Assembly (NCBI RefSeq): GCF_034351645.1
Contig: NZ_CP133782.1
Location: 2,423,001 to 2,487,000, forward strand
Origin: Pseudomonas sp. DC1.2
GTDB taxonomy: Bacteria > Pseudomonadota > Gammaproteobacteria > Pseudomonadales > Pseudomonadaceae
Length of the DNA stretch: 64,000 nucleotides
Reading direction: 5' to 3'
Positions 53,611-62,732 of the stretch are shown here, piece after piece. Position numbers and translations under genes: made by a program. Every line of letters begins with the position of its first letter. Position 1 is the first letter of the stretch. The notes beneath the pieces were generated by a model that did not search any database, was not told where the DNA came from, and saw only the letters and a program-made list of their open reading frames with translations.

Positions 53611-55038
53611 TCAGGCAATCTGCGCTTCGCGTTCAGCCATCGACACCTCCGCGACCCGCACGGTGCGCCACGTGTTGTAAGCCATCAGCAGCATACCGCT
53701 GAGAAAGAACACCCCGCCGGCGAACCGAACCACAAACCCAGGGTGGCTGGCTTGTAAGGCTTCAACGAAGGAATAGGTCAGCGTGCCGTCGTCGTTGATC
53801 GCCCGCCACATCAGGCCCTGGGTGATGCCGTTGACCCACATCGACGCGATGTACAGCACCGTGCCGATGGTTGCCAGCCAGAAGTGCAGGTTGATCAGCG
53901 GTGTACTGAACATCTGCTCGCGACCGAAGACTTTCGGCACCATGTGATAGATCGCGCCGAAGGTGATCATGGCCACCCAGCCGAGTGCGCCGGCATGCAC
54001 GTGGCCGATGGTCCAGTCGGTGTAGTGAGAGAGGGCGTTAACCGTTTTGATCGCCATCATCGGCCCCTCAAACGTCGACATGCCGTAGAAGGCCAGGGAC
54101 AGCACCAGAAAACGCAGGATCGGGTCGGTGCGTAATTTATGCCAGGCGCCCGAGAGCGTCATCATGCCGTTGATCATCCCGCCCCAACTCGGCGCCAGCA
54201 GAATCAGTGACATTGCCATCCCGAGGGACTGCGCCCAGTCCGGCAGCGCCGTGTAGTGCAAATGGTGCGGACCGGCCCAGATGTACAGAGTGATCAGCGC
54301 CCAGAAATGCACGATGGACAAACGATAGGAATACACCGGCCGACCGACCTGTTTTGGCACGAAGTAATACATCATTCCGAGGAATCCGGTGGTCAGGAAG
54401 AACCCCACCGCGTTGTGGCCATACCACCACTGCACCATGGCGTCGGTCGCCCCCGAATACACCGGATAGGACTTGAACCAGTCCACCGGAATCGACAGGT
54501 GATTGACCACGTGGAGCATGGCGATCACGACGATGAAAGCGCCGAAGAACCAGTTGCCGACGTAGATGTGCCGTGTCTTGCGTCGTACCACGGTGGTGAA
54601 AAAAACGATGGCGTAGGCGACCCATACCACGGTCATCCAGACCGCGCCGCAGAACTCGATCTCGGCGTACTCCTTGGTGGTGGTGTAGCCCAGCGGCAAG
54701 GTGATCAACATGCTCACGATGACCGACTGCCAACCCCAAAAGGTGAACGCCGCGAGTCTGTCTGAGTACAGCCGCACTTGGCAGGTACGCTGCACGGCGT
54801 AGTAGCTGGCGGCGAATTGCGCGCTGCCGGCGAAGCCGAAAATCACCAAGCTGGTGTGCAACGGGCGCAAACGGCCGAAGGTCGTCCACGGCAGGTCCAG
54901 GTTCATTTCCGGCCACACCAATTGCGAGGCGATCCACACGCCCATCGCCATGCCAACGACACCCCAAAACACGGTTGCCACGATGAATTGGCGGACGACC
55001 TTGTAGTTATAGGACTGTCCGATTGTTGCTGTGCTCAT
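53611..55038 (-). CDS. ccoN4: orphan cbb3-type cytochrome oxidase subunit I (CcoN4-like)
   Basis: A 475-residue heme-copper oxidase core subunit with 12 hydrophobic segments. Heme and CuB ligands are visible: [38 protein letters not shown] and [15 protein letters not shown]. It lacks linked ccoO, ccoQ and ccoP genes, so it must join subunits encoded elsewhere, as known for P. aeruginosa CcoN4 isoforms that tolerate cyanide and nitrite better. The ATG at 55038 is used. Diverges from the siroheme reductase gene. Confidence 0.9.
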   Translation of the reverse strand: MSTATIGQSYNYKVVRQFIVATVFWGVVGMAMGVWIASQLVWPEMNLDLPWTTFGRLRPLHTSLVIFGFAGSAQFAASYYAVQRTCQVRLYSDRLAAFTFWGWQSVIVSMLITLPLGYTTTKEYAEIEFCGAVWMTVVWVAYAIVFFTTVVRRKTRHIYVGNWFFGAFIVVIAMLHVVNHLSIPVDWFKSYPVYSGATDAMVQWWYGHNAVGFFLTTGFLGMMYYFVPKQVGRPVYSYRLSIVHFWALITLYIWAGPHHLHYTALPDWAQSLGMAMSLILLAPSWGGMINGMMTLSGAWHKLRTDPILRFLVLSLAFYGMSTFEGPMMAIKTVNALSHYTDWTIGHVHAGALGWVAMITFGAIYHMVPKVFGREQMFSTPLINLHFWLATIGTVLYIASMWVNGITQGLMWRAINDDGTLTYSFVEALQASHPGFVVRFAGGVFFLSGMLLMAYNTWRTVRVAEVSMAEREAQIA

Positions 55039-55360
55039 GGTCAGTTCATCCATGCAAAGACTTGCCAGGCCACCCGGTCTGACATGTCATGCACTGTAAA
55101 AACCCTGACATAAACAAAACAGACTCAGGAAAAATTGATTTATGCGGATCAGATTAATGTCATGCCTGTTGCCGTCTGCTGCCCTCTGATACGGTTTTTT
55201 AGATTTCAGGTGGGCCTGTAACCTACTGCGCCGCAGGTTCACCATCGCTACCACGAAAACGGGACATAGCGCGTCAAAGCTACTGAAGTCCTTGTGGGGC
55301 GAGCAGGCTCGCTCCTGCCTCGGTAGTGCAGAGCCCGATCAATCTCGATGAGGTAGTCAG
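55039..55360. promoter_or_regulatory. ccoN4-nirA-like divergent promoter region
   Basis: 322 bases. A+T-rich near 55100-55150, with TTGATTTATGCGGATCA at 55135-55151, which resembles an Anr half-site pair but with eight rather than four bases between halves. A REP-like half palindrome sits at 55291-55318. No site is assigned firmly. Confidence 0.4.
55291..55318. repeat. partial REP-like palindrome
   Basis: CTTGTGGGGCGAGCAGGCTCGCTCCTGCC contains the GCGAGC/GCTCGC core of the P. fluorescens repeat. Upstream of the siroheme reductase gene. Confidence 0.5.
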
Positions 55361-57034
55361 ATGTATCAGTACGATGAGTATGACCGGGCGCTGGTGTTCG
55401 AACGGGTTGCGCAGTTCCGTGATCAGGTCGCACGCTATATGGCCGGTGAGTTGAGCGAAGAAGAGTTTCTGCCCCTGCGCTTACAAAATGGCCTGTACCT
55501 GCAAAAGCACGCTTACATGCTGCGCGTCGCAATTCCTTACGGCACCCTGAGCGCCCAACAGATGCGTACCCTGGCGAGCATTGCGCGAGATTTTGATCGC
55601 GGCTACGGCCACTTCACTACCCGGCAGAACATGCAGTTCAACTGGATCGAACTGGCCCAAGTGCCGGACATCCTCGAACGTCTGGCGCAGGTGCAGATGC
55701 ACGCTATCCAGACCTCTGGCAACTGCGTGCGCAACATCACCACAGAAGCTTTTGCCGGGGTCGCTGCAGACGAAATGATTGACCCGCGTCCACTGGCGGA
55801 AATCCTCCGGCAATGGTCGACCATCAATCCTGAATTCCTGTTCTTGCCGCGTAAATTCAAGATCGCCATCTGCTCGGCGAAACAGGACCGTGCGGCGATC
55901 ATGATGCATGACATTGGCCTCTATCTTTATCCCGCTGCCGATGGGCAAATGCTGCTGCGGGTGATCGTTGGCGGTGGATTGGGGCGAACGCCGATCCTCG
56001 GTTTACAGATCCGCGAGGGCTTACCCTGGCAGCACCTGTTGTCCTACGTCGAGGCGGTGTTACGGGTCTATAACCGACACGGTCGGCGCGACAACAAGTA
56101 CAAGGCGCGTATCAAGATTCTGGTGAAAGCGCTGGGCATCGAAGCCTTCTCCAAAGAAGTGGAAGAGGAGTGGCAGCACCTCAAGGACGGCCCTGCGCAG
56201 TTGACCGACGTCGAGTACGCGCGCGTGGCCAGTGCTTTCGTCCTGCCGGCTTACCGCCCGTTGACCGAGACGGACCTGGATTTCGGCACGCACTTGGCCG
56301 AGCATCCGGCATTCGCTCGCTGGGTGGCGCGCAACGTGCAACCGCACAAGGTGCCGGGTTATGCCTGCGCGGTGCTCTCGACCAAGCCGGGCCGCGCTTC
56401 GCCGCCGGGCGATGTGACCGACCAGCAGATGGACGCGGTGGCTGCATGGTCCGAGCAGTTCGGCTTTGGCGAAATTCGTATCGCCCATGAGCAGAACATC
56501 GTGCTGCCAGACGTGCCCAAAGCCGATCTTTACGCGCTCTGGTGCCTGGCCTGTGAACAAGGCTTGGGCTGCGCCAACGTTGGGTTGCTGACAGACATCA
56601 TTGCCTGCCCAGGTGGTGACTTCTGTGCCTTGGCTAACGCCAAATCAATCCCCATTGCCCAGGCGATTCAGGCCCGTTTCGAAGACCTGGACTACCTTCA
56701 CGACCTGGGCGATATCAGCCTGAATATCTCCGGTTGCATCAATGCCTGCGGGCATCACCACATCGGCAACATTGGCATTCTCGGTGTCGATAAAAACGGC
56801 AGTGAGTGGTATCAGATCACCCTCGGCGGCGCGCAAGGCAAAAACAGTACGCTGGGCAAAGTCATGGGTCCCTCGTTTAGCGCCGCTGAAATACCTGCGG
56901 TGATCGAGCGGATCATCAGCACGTTTGCCCGCTACCGGGAGAGCGAAGAGCTGTTCGTTGATACCCTCGCGCGTATTGGTCTGGAACCGTTTAAGGAAAG
57001 GGTTTACCCGAAAATGCTGGGGGTCCCGGCATGA
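55361..57034 (+). CDS. siroheme nitrite/sulfite reductase hemoprotein
   Basis: A 557-residue assimilatory-type reductase. The four Cys of the coupled siroheme and 4Fe-4S centre are in IIACPGGDFCALANAKS and NISGCINACGHHH. GHFTTRQNMQFNWI and TSGNCVRNITTEAFAG are siroheme-contact segments. It reduces sulfite or nitrite by six electrons. In P. aeruginosa the equivalent gene (PA4130, from memory) lies in the cyanide-induced PA4129-PA4134 cluster. GAGGT lies seven bases before the ATG. Overlaps the next gene by four bases. Confidence 0.9.
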   Translation: MYQYDEYDRALVFERVAQFRDQVARYMAGELSEEEFLPLRLQNGLYLQKHAYMLRVAIPYGTLSAQQMRTLASIARDFDRGYGHFTTRQNMQFNWIELAQVPDILERLAQVQMHAIQTSGNCVRNITTEAFAGVAADEMIDPRPLAEILRQWSTINPEFLFLPRKFKIAICSAKQDRAAIMMHDIGLYLYPAADGQMLLRVIVGGGLGRTPILGLQIREGLPWQHLLSYVEAVLRVYNRHGRRDNKYKARIKILVKALGIEAFSKEVEEEWQHLKDGPAQLTDVEYARVASAFVLPAYRPLTETDLDFGTHLAEHPAFARWVARNVQPHKVPGYACAVLSTKPGRASPPGDVTDQQMDAVAAWSEQFGFGEIRIAHEQNIVLPDVPKADLYALWCLACEQGLGCANVGLLTDIIACPGGDFCALANAKSIPIAQAIQARFEDLDYLHDLGDISLNISGCINACGHHHIGNIGILGVDKNGSEWYQITLGGAQGKNSTLGKVMGPSFSAAEIPAVIERIISTFARYRESEELFVDTLARIGLEPFKERVYPKMLGVPA

Positions 57035-57525
57035 ACAATCTGCTGCGACTGGAGGAGGGCGTGGCGCGGATTGTGGTGGATGATCCATGGACGCTGGTCA
57101 GGGACTTCGATGCGCCGTTACCTTCTGGGCCGTTGATGGTGCCATTGGCCGGCTGGTTGATACGGCGCATCGACTATAACCCCGTCCGCGACGCCGTGTG
57201 GCTCGGCCCGGATGACGAAGTCGAAAGCCTGAAGCCGTGGTTAAGGTTGCTGCCGCTGATTGCCCTGGATTTCCCGAGTTTTCGTGACGGGCGCGCGTAC
57301 AGCCAAGCGTACTTGCTGCGCACTCGATTGGGGTGGCAGGGAGAACTGCGGGCGGTGGGCGATGTACTGCGTGATCAACTCAGCCACATGCGTCAATGTG
57401 GATTCGACAGCTTTGCCGTGCGCGAAGACAAATCCGTCGAGGACGCCCTTAAGGGGTTAGCCGGAATGAGCGTGACGTATGGGCGCTCGGCCATTGAGCC
57501 GAGGCCTCTGTTCCGGCGGCGCTGA
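57031..57525 (+). CDS. DUF934-family protein, sulfite-reduction associated
   Basis: A 164-residue protein. ALDFPSFRDGRAYSQAYLLR and GDVLRDQLSHMRQCGFDSFA are the DUF934 signatures. The family is regularly encoded next to siroheme sulfite reductases and is thought to assist them; no reaction is known. It is coupled to the reductase by an ATGA overlap, which fits that role. Confidence 0.88.
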   Translation: MNNLLRLEEGVARIVVDDPWTLVRDFDAPLPSGPLMVPLAGWLIRRIDYNPVRDAVWLGPDDEVESLKPWLRLLPLIALDFPSFRDGRAYSQAYLLRTRLGWQGELRAVGDVLRDQLSHMRQCGFDSFAVREDKSVEDALKGLAGMSVTYGRSAIEPRPLFRRR

Positions 57526-57696
57526 AAATCGCTACGCAGCCTGGGGCACCCCCTCAGATTGGCGGGCGCAACGCTCGAGTAGTTGATCCCCTTCGCGCCG
57601 AGGGCAGTACTTGGGCCCCTTGCAGCATTTTGGTAGAGTCCGCGCACTCAGCGAGTTTCGGCTGTGTGGGATAAACCAAGAAGGGAGTCTGGCGTT

Positions 57697-58671
57697 GTGA
57701 GTTTCGGCAAAAAAATTTTAGGATTGACCGCGTTGTTGCTGATGGCGATCTTGTGGGGTGGTTACTTCTACGTGTTCCAGGAGAACCGTGGCGGGCAGTT
57801 GGGCGCAGCGGTCGATAACGAAGCCTGGTGCGGTGCGCCACCGGTCGCGGATGCCCTGTCGCTGGGCAAGGATCAACTGACCCTGCGTATCACCAACAAC
57901 CTGCGTGGCGAATTTATGCTCGGCGGTTCGATCATCGTGTCCGAGCGCACCTTCAACCGCTATGACCTGGGCCGCAACGAACTGCGCCTGCGCCTGCGCC
58001 TGGAGCCGTTGCAATGGTCCTACGGTGCCACGCCGATTTTCCTTGAGCAGGTCCGGATCAAGCCCCTGAGCCGCAACCTTGCGTCAGACAACAAAAGTGC
58101 CTACGCCGAACTCGAATCGCGGCCCATCGGCGTGCAGGGGCGGACCGCCGAGTTTCCGTTCGACACTTACCGCTACGGCTACAAACCGGTGCTGTATTAC
58201 CTCAAGGGCACTGAACGCATTGACCTGCGGTTTCGCCACATCACCACGCTAATGCAGATGTCGAACACCTTCATGCCGATGCAGAAGTACAACCGCGTCG
58301 AGTACATCAACGAGAAAAGCCCTCAGGTCCGCGATGAGGATTACAAACCCTACGCCACTAACGAATGCGCGTTCAGCGTTGAGCGAAAGGGCTCGTTCAA
58401 ACTGATTGTTTTGCTATTGCTGCTGGTGGTATGCCTGCCGTTGATGCACGTGTTTTATCGGGATGAGCCAGGCATCGACTTTCTCGCCACGCTGGTGGGC
58501 ATTGGCGCAATCAGGGTGATGCTGGTGGGGCCGTTGCAGGATTTTCAGCTGTACACCATCGACTTCCTCTTTAGTGCGGTGATTTTGCTGGTGGGCACGG
58601 TGTCGCTGATCAAAGCGATGCGCGCCAACAGTCGGCGGGAATTGGCGGCCAAGAGTGGGTCATCCTGGTGA
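57697..58671 (+). CDS. membrane protein with periplasmic domain, unrecognised
   Basis: A 324-residue protein. One N-terminal helix (ILGLTALLLMAILWGGYFYV), a periplasmic domain of about 200 residues rich in strands (LTLRITNNLRGEFMLGGSII, TAEFPFDTYRYGYKPVLYYL) and three C-terminal helices. The start is GTG at 57697, with AGGGAG upstream; the frame open to 57664 lacks a ribosome site. I do not recognise the family. An envelope stress or sensing role is possible but unproven. Confidence 0.7.
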   Translation: MSFGKKILGLTALLLMAILWGGYFYVFQENRGGQLGAAVDNEAWCGAPPVADALSLGKDQLTLRITNNLRGEFMLGGSIIVSERTFNRYDLGRNELRLRLRLEPLQWSYGATPIFLEQVRIKPLSRNLASDNKSAYAELESRPIGVQGRTAEFPFDTYRYGYKPVLYYLKGTERIDLRFRHITTLMQMSNTFMPMQKYNRVEYINEKSPQVRDEDYKPYATNECAFSVERKGSFKLIVLLLLLVVCLPLMHVFYRDEPGIDFLATLVGIGAIRVMLVGPLQDFQLYTIDFLFSAVILLVGTVSLIKAMRANSRRELAAKSGSSW

Positions 58672-58694
58672 CGCTGTATCGGGTCAACACATAA

Positions 58695-58728
58695 CCTGTG
58701 GCGACGGAGGCAAACCCGCTCGCCACGG
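58695..58728. repeat. REP-like palindrome
   Basis: GTGGCGA (58698) pairs with TCGCCAC (58720) around a 15-base middle; CCTGTGGCGA opening as in the copy at 20756. Lies between convergent genes. Confidence 0.65.
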
Positions 58729-58749
58729 AGGCCCGCCGATCAGCCCCGT

Positions 58750-61122
58750 TCACTTCAGCGCCGGATCGCCGCTGTTAATCTTCTTCCAGTCCTGCCATAA
58801 CACCTGAGCCTTGGGTTCCTGCCCGTTTGCCAAGTAGTACTGAATCAGCGACAAGCGTGCATTGCGGTTGGCCGGCTGCACTTTCAGCAACCTTTCGAGC
58901 TCTTGGCACGCCTCATCGATCTGCCCGCGGTCATGCAACGCTACCGCTAATACGTAGCCGTACTGCGCGCTTTGAGGTTCGAGTGCGGCGGCTTTGTGCA
59001 GCAGCGGCATCGCTTGCGCGGTTTTACCAGCACGGACCAGCGACAAGCCCTGGGTGTGCAACAACAGTGCGGCGTCCGGATGCTCGTTGACGCGCTGCTC
59101 CAGCAGCGCTTGCGCCTGCGCCCCGCGGCCATTGGCTTCCAGCCATTGCACCAGCGTTACGAGCGCCGGGTAGAAGTCCGGGTCACGTTTCAGCGCTGAG
59201 CGCAGCAGGGGCTCGACTTGCGCCGTGCGTGCGCTGCCCTGATAGAGCATCGCCAGATTGAGGTTGGCTTCGGCCCGTTCCGCCAGGCTTTTTTGCACGT
59301 CCTCGTACTCGGCAATCGCCGCGTTCCAGTGGGTCTGAGCACTGCCCAAACCATTGCGTGCCACGTTCAGCAAGTCCCGGGCGGCGACAATCCGTACTGC
59401 CTTCACCGGATCGCCAAGCAGCGGTATCAGCAACGGCGCGCGCTCCGGTGACGGCAGGAACGCACTGATCGCCCGCACCGCGCTCTCACGCACCTGCGGC
59501 GCGGGGTTACTCAAGTCCTGAGTCGCCAGTTTCAGCGCTTGTTCGCTCGGGTACAGCGGCAACTCGGCCAGCAAGGTCGCCCGTTCAATTGCCGGCAGAT
59601 TACTGCGCTGCAACTGCTCGTACAACGCTTGCGCCGCGCCAGGTTGACCGTTGCGAATCAGCCACAGGCTTTCGTCATAACGCGGTGCCTGAACAGCGGA
59701 TGCCGAAGCGGTGTTCCAGAGCTGGAACTGCTCGGTGACCTGGTCTCCAGTCTTGCCTTGGTGGCACGTCAGGCACGCATCCGGTGTTCCGAGTCTTGAC
59801 GCACGTTCAGGGTTGGGAATGCTGAAGCTGTGGTCATGCCGGAAGTCGTTGCCCATGTAGAACTTGCCCGGCATATGGCAATCCACGCACTGCGAGCCCG
59901 GCTGGCCCATGGTGTGCCGGGTGTGTTCGATGGAGTCGTAGTTTTTCGCTTGCAGGCCCTTGCCGTCGACGCCTTCCACAGCAGTCTTGCCAGCGGTGTT
60001 GTGGCATTGCAAGCACACACCGTTGCCCGGCGCCTTGAGTTCGGTGCTGTGGGGGTTGTGGCAGTTGCTGCAACGCACGCCCTTGTCGAACATTTTGCTT
60101 TGAGCAAAGGAACCGTGTTCAAACACTTCATCCTTGATCTTGCCATCCAGCGCATACAGCTCGCGGGTCAGGGTGCTTGGCAAGTAATCATCCATCAGCC
60201 GTTTGCCCACGGTGTAGCCATCGCCCAACGGCGCGCGGCGGGAGTGACAACGGGCGCAGGTTTCGATTTCGACCGTGGCGTTTTTGTCCTTGAGATCGAC
60301 GGCAAAACCGGCGTGAATCAGGTCGGTTTTCTTCGCCGTCCATTCCAAGTGTTTTGACGCGGGGCCGTGGCACGCCTGGCAGCCGACACCGAGGCTGTTC
60401 CAGTGACTTTCAAAGGTGTTTTTTGCCGCGTCGAAATTGCGCTTATAGCCGGTGGCATGGCACTCGACACACATGAAGTTGGCGTTCTGGCTTGGCTTGC
60501 TCCAGTGCAGCGGATTCTTGAAGTTGACCCCCTGGCCCGTATAAAGATGAAACCAGCGATGCTTCTCGGTATCCCATGCCACGCCCAATGCTTGCAGGCG
60601 ACCTTCGCCGACCTCGATCAGGTATTGCTGAAGCGGTGCGATGCCGAAGGTGTAGGCAACCTTGAAGTCGGCATTCTTACCGTCGATCCCCGGCGCGTTG
60701 ACCCAAAAATCGTCACCCTTGCGCGAGAACACCGTGGTTTCTTTTTCGGCCTTGAAGGTGACGTGGTTGAAGTCACCGAGCATCGTGTCGGCGCTGGCCG
60801 GTTGCATCGCTAATTGATGATGTGAGCCTTGCCAATCCTTGACCTGCTCGGTGTGGCAGCCTTGGCATTGTTTTTCGTCGACCATCTGCGCCGAGGGCGG
60901 AGGCGAAAAAGCCGCCACTGGTGGTGGCTTTACCACTTGAGTAACCGGTGTGCTCAGAACGGTATAGGCCACGGGGCCGGGTTGACTGCTCAATAAAAAC
61001 CAGACGATCCCTACCACAGCCAACAGCAACAGGCCGATGGTAGTGGGAAAAAGGTAGCGGGAAATCAGCCGCGCTGACGAATCAGGTTTGGGTTGCTTAC
61101 TCTTGTTTTCAGGCTTCGGCAT
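58750..61122 (-). CDS. membrane-anchored octaheme cytochrome c with HEAT/TPR tail
   Basis: A 790-residue protein. A basic N-terminus precedes one membrane helix (YLFPTTIGLLLLAVVGIVWF). Eight CxxCH heme sites follow: CQGCH, CVECH, CQACH, CARCH, CSNCH, CLQCH, CVDCH, CLTCH, within about residues 80-460. The rest is helical repeats: a HEAT-like part (QVRESAVRAISAFLPSPERA) and TPR units (YPALVTLVQWLEANGRGAQA; YGYVLAVALHDRGQIDEACQ). It should sit in the periplasm and move electrons, perhaps as a reductase; partner unknown. GGAAG six bases before the ATG at 61122 decides the start. Confidence 0.88.
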   Translation of the reverse strand: MPKPENKSKQPKPDSSARLISRYLFPTTIGLLLLAVVGIVWFLLSSQPGPVAYTVLSTPVTQVVKPPPVAAFSPPPSAQMVDEKQCQGCHTEQVKDWQGSHHQLAMQPASADTMLGDFNHVTFKAEKETTVFSRKGDDFWVNAPGIDGKNADFKVAYTFGIAPLQQYLIEVGEGRLQALGVAWDTEKHRWFHLYTGQGVNFKNPLHWSKPSQNANFMCVECHATGYKRNFDAAKNTFESHWNSLGVGCQACHGPASKHLEWTAKKTDLIHAGFAVDLKDKNATVEIETCARCHSRRAPLGDGYTVGKRLMDDYLPSTLTRELYALDGKIKDEVFEHGSFAQSKMFDKGVRCSNCHNPHSTELKAPGNGVCLQCHNTAGKTAVEGVDGKGLQAKNYDSIEHTRHTMGQPGSQCVDCHMPGKFYMGNDFRHDHSFSIPNPERASRLGTPDACLTCHQGKTGDQVTEQFQLWNTASASAVQAPRYDESLWLIRNGQPGAAQALYEQLQRSNLPAIERATLLAELPLYPSEQALKLATQDLSNPAPQVRESAVRAISAFLPSPERAPLLIPLLGDPVKAVRIVAARDLLNVARNGLGSAQTHWNAAIAEYEDVQKSLAERAEANLNLAMLYQGSARTAQVEPLLRSALKRDPDFYPALVTLVQWLEANGRGAQAQALLEQRVNEHPDAALLLHTQGLSLVRAGKTAQAMPLLHKAAALEPQSAQYGYVLAVALHDRGQIDEACQELERLLKVQPANRNARLSLIQYYLANGQEPKAQVLWQDWKKINSGDPALK

Positions 61123-61325
61123 TGCGACTTCCATCGTCCATGTGCGTTGGCGCGAAAAGGCGCGATCACCTGCTGGCCGGTGATTGACCGGCCAATGCCA
61201 TCTTCGGTCGCCAGGACGACTGGGCGCACCCCACAAAAAGTAACGACATCCATGGCCGAGGAACGAAGTGTCTAGTTATGAAAGACGCCTCGCTCATGCG
61301 TGTTTTCTGTGGGCTGCTGCCTGCT

Positions 61326-62732
61326 TTACTGACTGATCGGCGCCAGCAGCGGAATTTTCCACTCGCCGTTCACCACTTCAGGTTTGGGCAGGTAAATGCG
61401 CAGCACTGCATAAAACGGCCCGTGAGGAGCCGGCAACCAGTTGATTTTCTTGTCGCCCACAGGCTCTGAGTGCTGCACATACACAGTCAACCCACCGTCC
61501 GCATCGCGCTTGAGTTTGGGCAGCATCCGTGAATTGATCAGGTAGCGCCGCTTGTGATTGGCCACCAGAAATTTAGTTTTTCCGTCATACAGGGTTAGCG
61601 ACCAAAAGGCATCGGCCGGCGGCAGTTCATCCTTGTTGAAGTGCAAGGTGTAACTGTGTCGGGCACCGTTAACCGGCTTGCCTTGGCTGTCGGCGAAGTA
61701 GTTGATGTAGGTGGCTTCTTCGGCGGAGTTGCCGAAGAGGCCGATGTTCGCGCCGGCGTAGCGGTACAGGTAATTGCCTTTGAGGTGATCACGTGTGCCG
61801 AACAAATCACCGCTGCTGACCTGATGTGTATCGACCTTATCTTTCTTGAACTGCGCGAACTCGGCCTTGGCATCAGCGATACCGCCTTCCAATGCCTTGC
61901 GTTGCTCGGCACTGAGGTCGCTGAATTTGAACGGTTGACCGGCCGCGATGCCAATTTTTGCAAGGCGTGCCAGTAGGTCTTTTTCCACGTCCTGAGACGG
62001 CGCGAAGCTCAGCATGAAGTTCAGGTAACGGAACAGCTCCGGGCTGTCGCTCATGTCCGGCGTTGGCTTGGGCCAATCGATTTTCGGCGCAGCCGGCGGT
62101 GCCGGTTGCTTAAGGTATTGGCTCAGGGTTTGAACCTTGTAGGCGTTCTGGATCTGCTTGACCTTGCGCAGGTCATCGTTGTCAAACAGTTGCGTGCGAT
62201 ACAGCGCATAGGCGATGTTGCTTTCACTGCGTATCAGGCGATCGATATTCACCGGTTGCTGGCCCTGCCAGTCGGGGCCGACAAGCATGAAATTACCGCC
62301 CTTATTGCCAGTGCTGCGGGTGCCCAGGTAAGCAAAGTTCTGAGTGTAGAGGTCAATCAGTTGCACCGAGTAATAGCGGTTTTCAGCGATTGGCGGCAGG
62401 CTCAGTACCACCGGTTCGGTCCGTAGATCCATCCAGACGAACGAGTAGGGTGTGTCCGCGTTTGGCGTGACAAACGCTGTGTCCGCGGCTGTGAACACCT
62501 TGGCCGTGTTGGCGATCTTGTTGAACGGCGCCTTGAAGTTCGGTCCTCCTTTGTCCACCGCTTGGGTGTAGAGGGTTTTGTACATCTCCACCACCGGAAA
62601 ACCATACAAATAGGCTTCCTTGGCGATGCCGCGGGCTTCTTCCGGGGTTGCGGTGAAATCCGCCCAGGCGCTGCAACTCAGCAGTAGCGAGAGGCCTGCC
62701 AGCAGTAAGCGGGATGTTTTTTCAATCGGCAT
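61326..62732 (-). CDS. DUF1254/DUF1214-family periplasmic protein
   Basis: A 468-residue secreted protein with a signal peptide (LLLAGLSLLLSCSAWADFTA). DUF1254 is at the N-terminus (YLYGFPVVEMYKTLYTQAVD, NADTPYSFVWMDLRTEPVV) and DUF1214 at the C-terminus (WSLTLYDGKTKFLVANHKRR). The two-domain layout is common and of unknown function. It is 203 bases from the octaheme gene on the same strand, so co-transcription is possible but not clear. Confidence 0.85.
   Translation of the reverse strand: MPIEKTSRLLLAGLSLLLSCSAWADFTATPEEARGIAKEAYLYGFPVVEMYKTLYTQAVDKGGPNFKAPFNKIANTAKVFTAADTAFVTPNADTPYSFVWMDLRTEPVVLSLPPIAENRYYSVQLIDLYTQNFAYLGTRSTGNKGGNFMLVGPDWQGQQPVNIDRLIRSESNIAYALYRTQLFDNDDLRKVKQIQNAYKVQTLSQYLKQPAPPAAPKIDWPKPTPDMSDSPELFRYLNFMLSFAPSQDVEKDLLARLAKIGIAAGQPFKFSDLSAEQRKALEGGIADAKAEFAQFKKDKVDTHQVSSGDLFGTRDHLKGNYLYRYAGANIGLFGNSAEEATYINYFADSQGKPVNGARHSYTLHFNKDELPPADAFWSLTLYDGKTKFLVANHKRRYLINSRMLPKLKRDADGGLTVYVQHSEPVGDKKINWLPAPHGPFYAVLRIYLPKPEVVNGEWKIPLLAPISQ

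Noticed and set aside
55135..55151. Possible Anr/Fnr box before ccoN4 and the siroheme reductase
   Set aside because: TTGAT and ATCA halves are separated by eight bases rather than four, so it does not fit the consensus.
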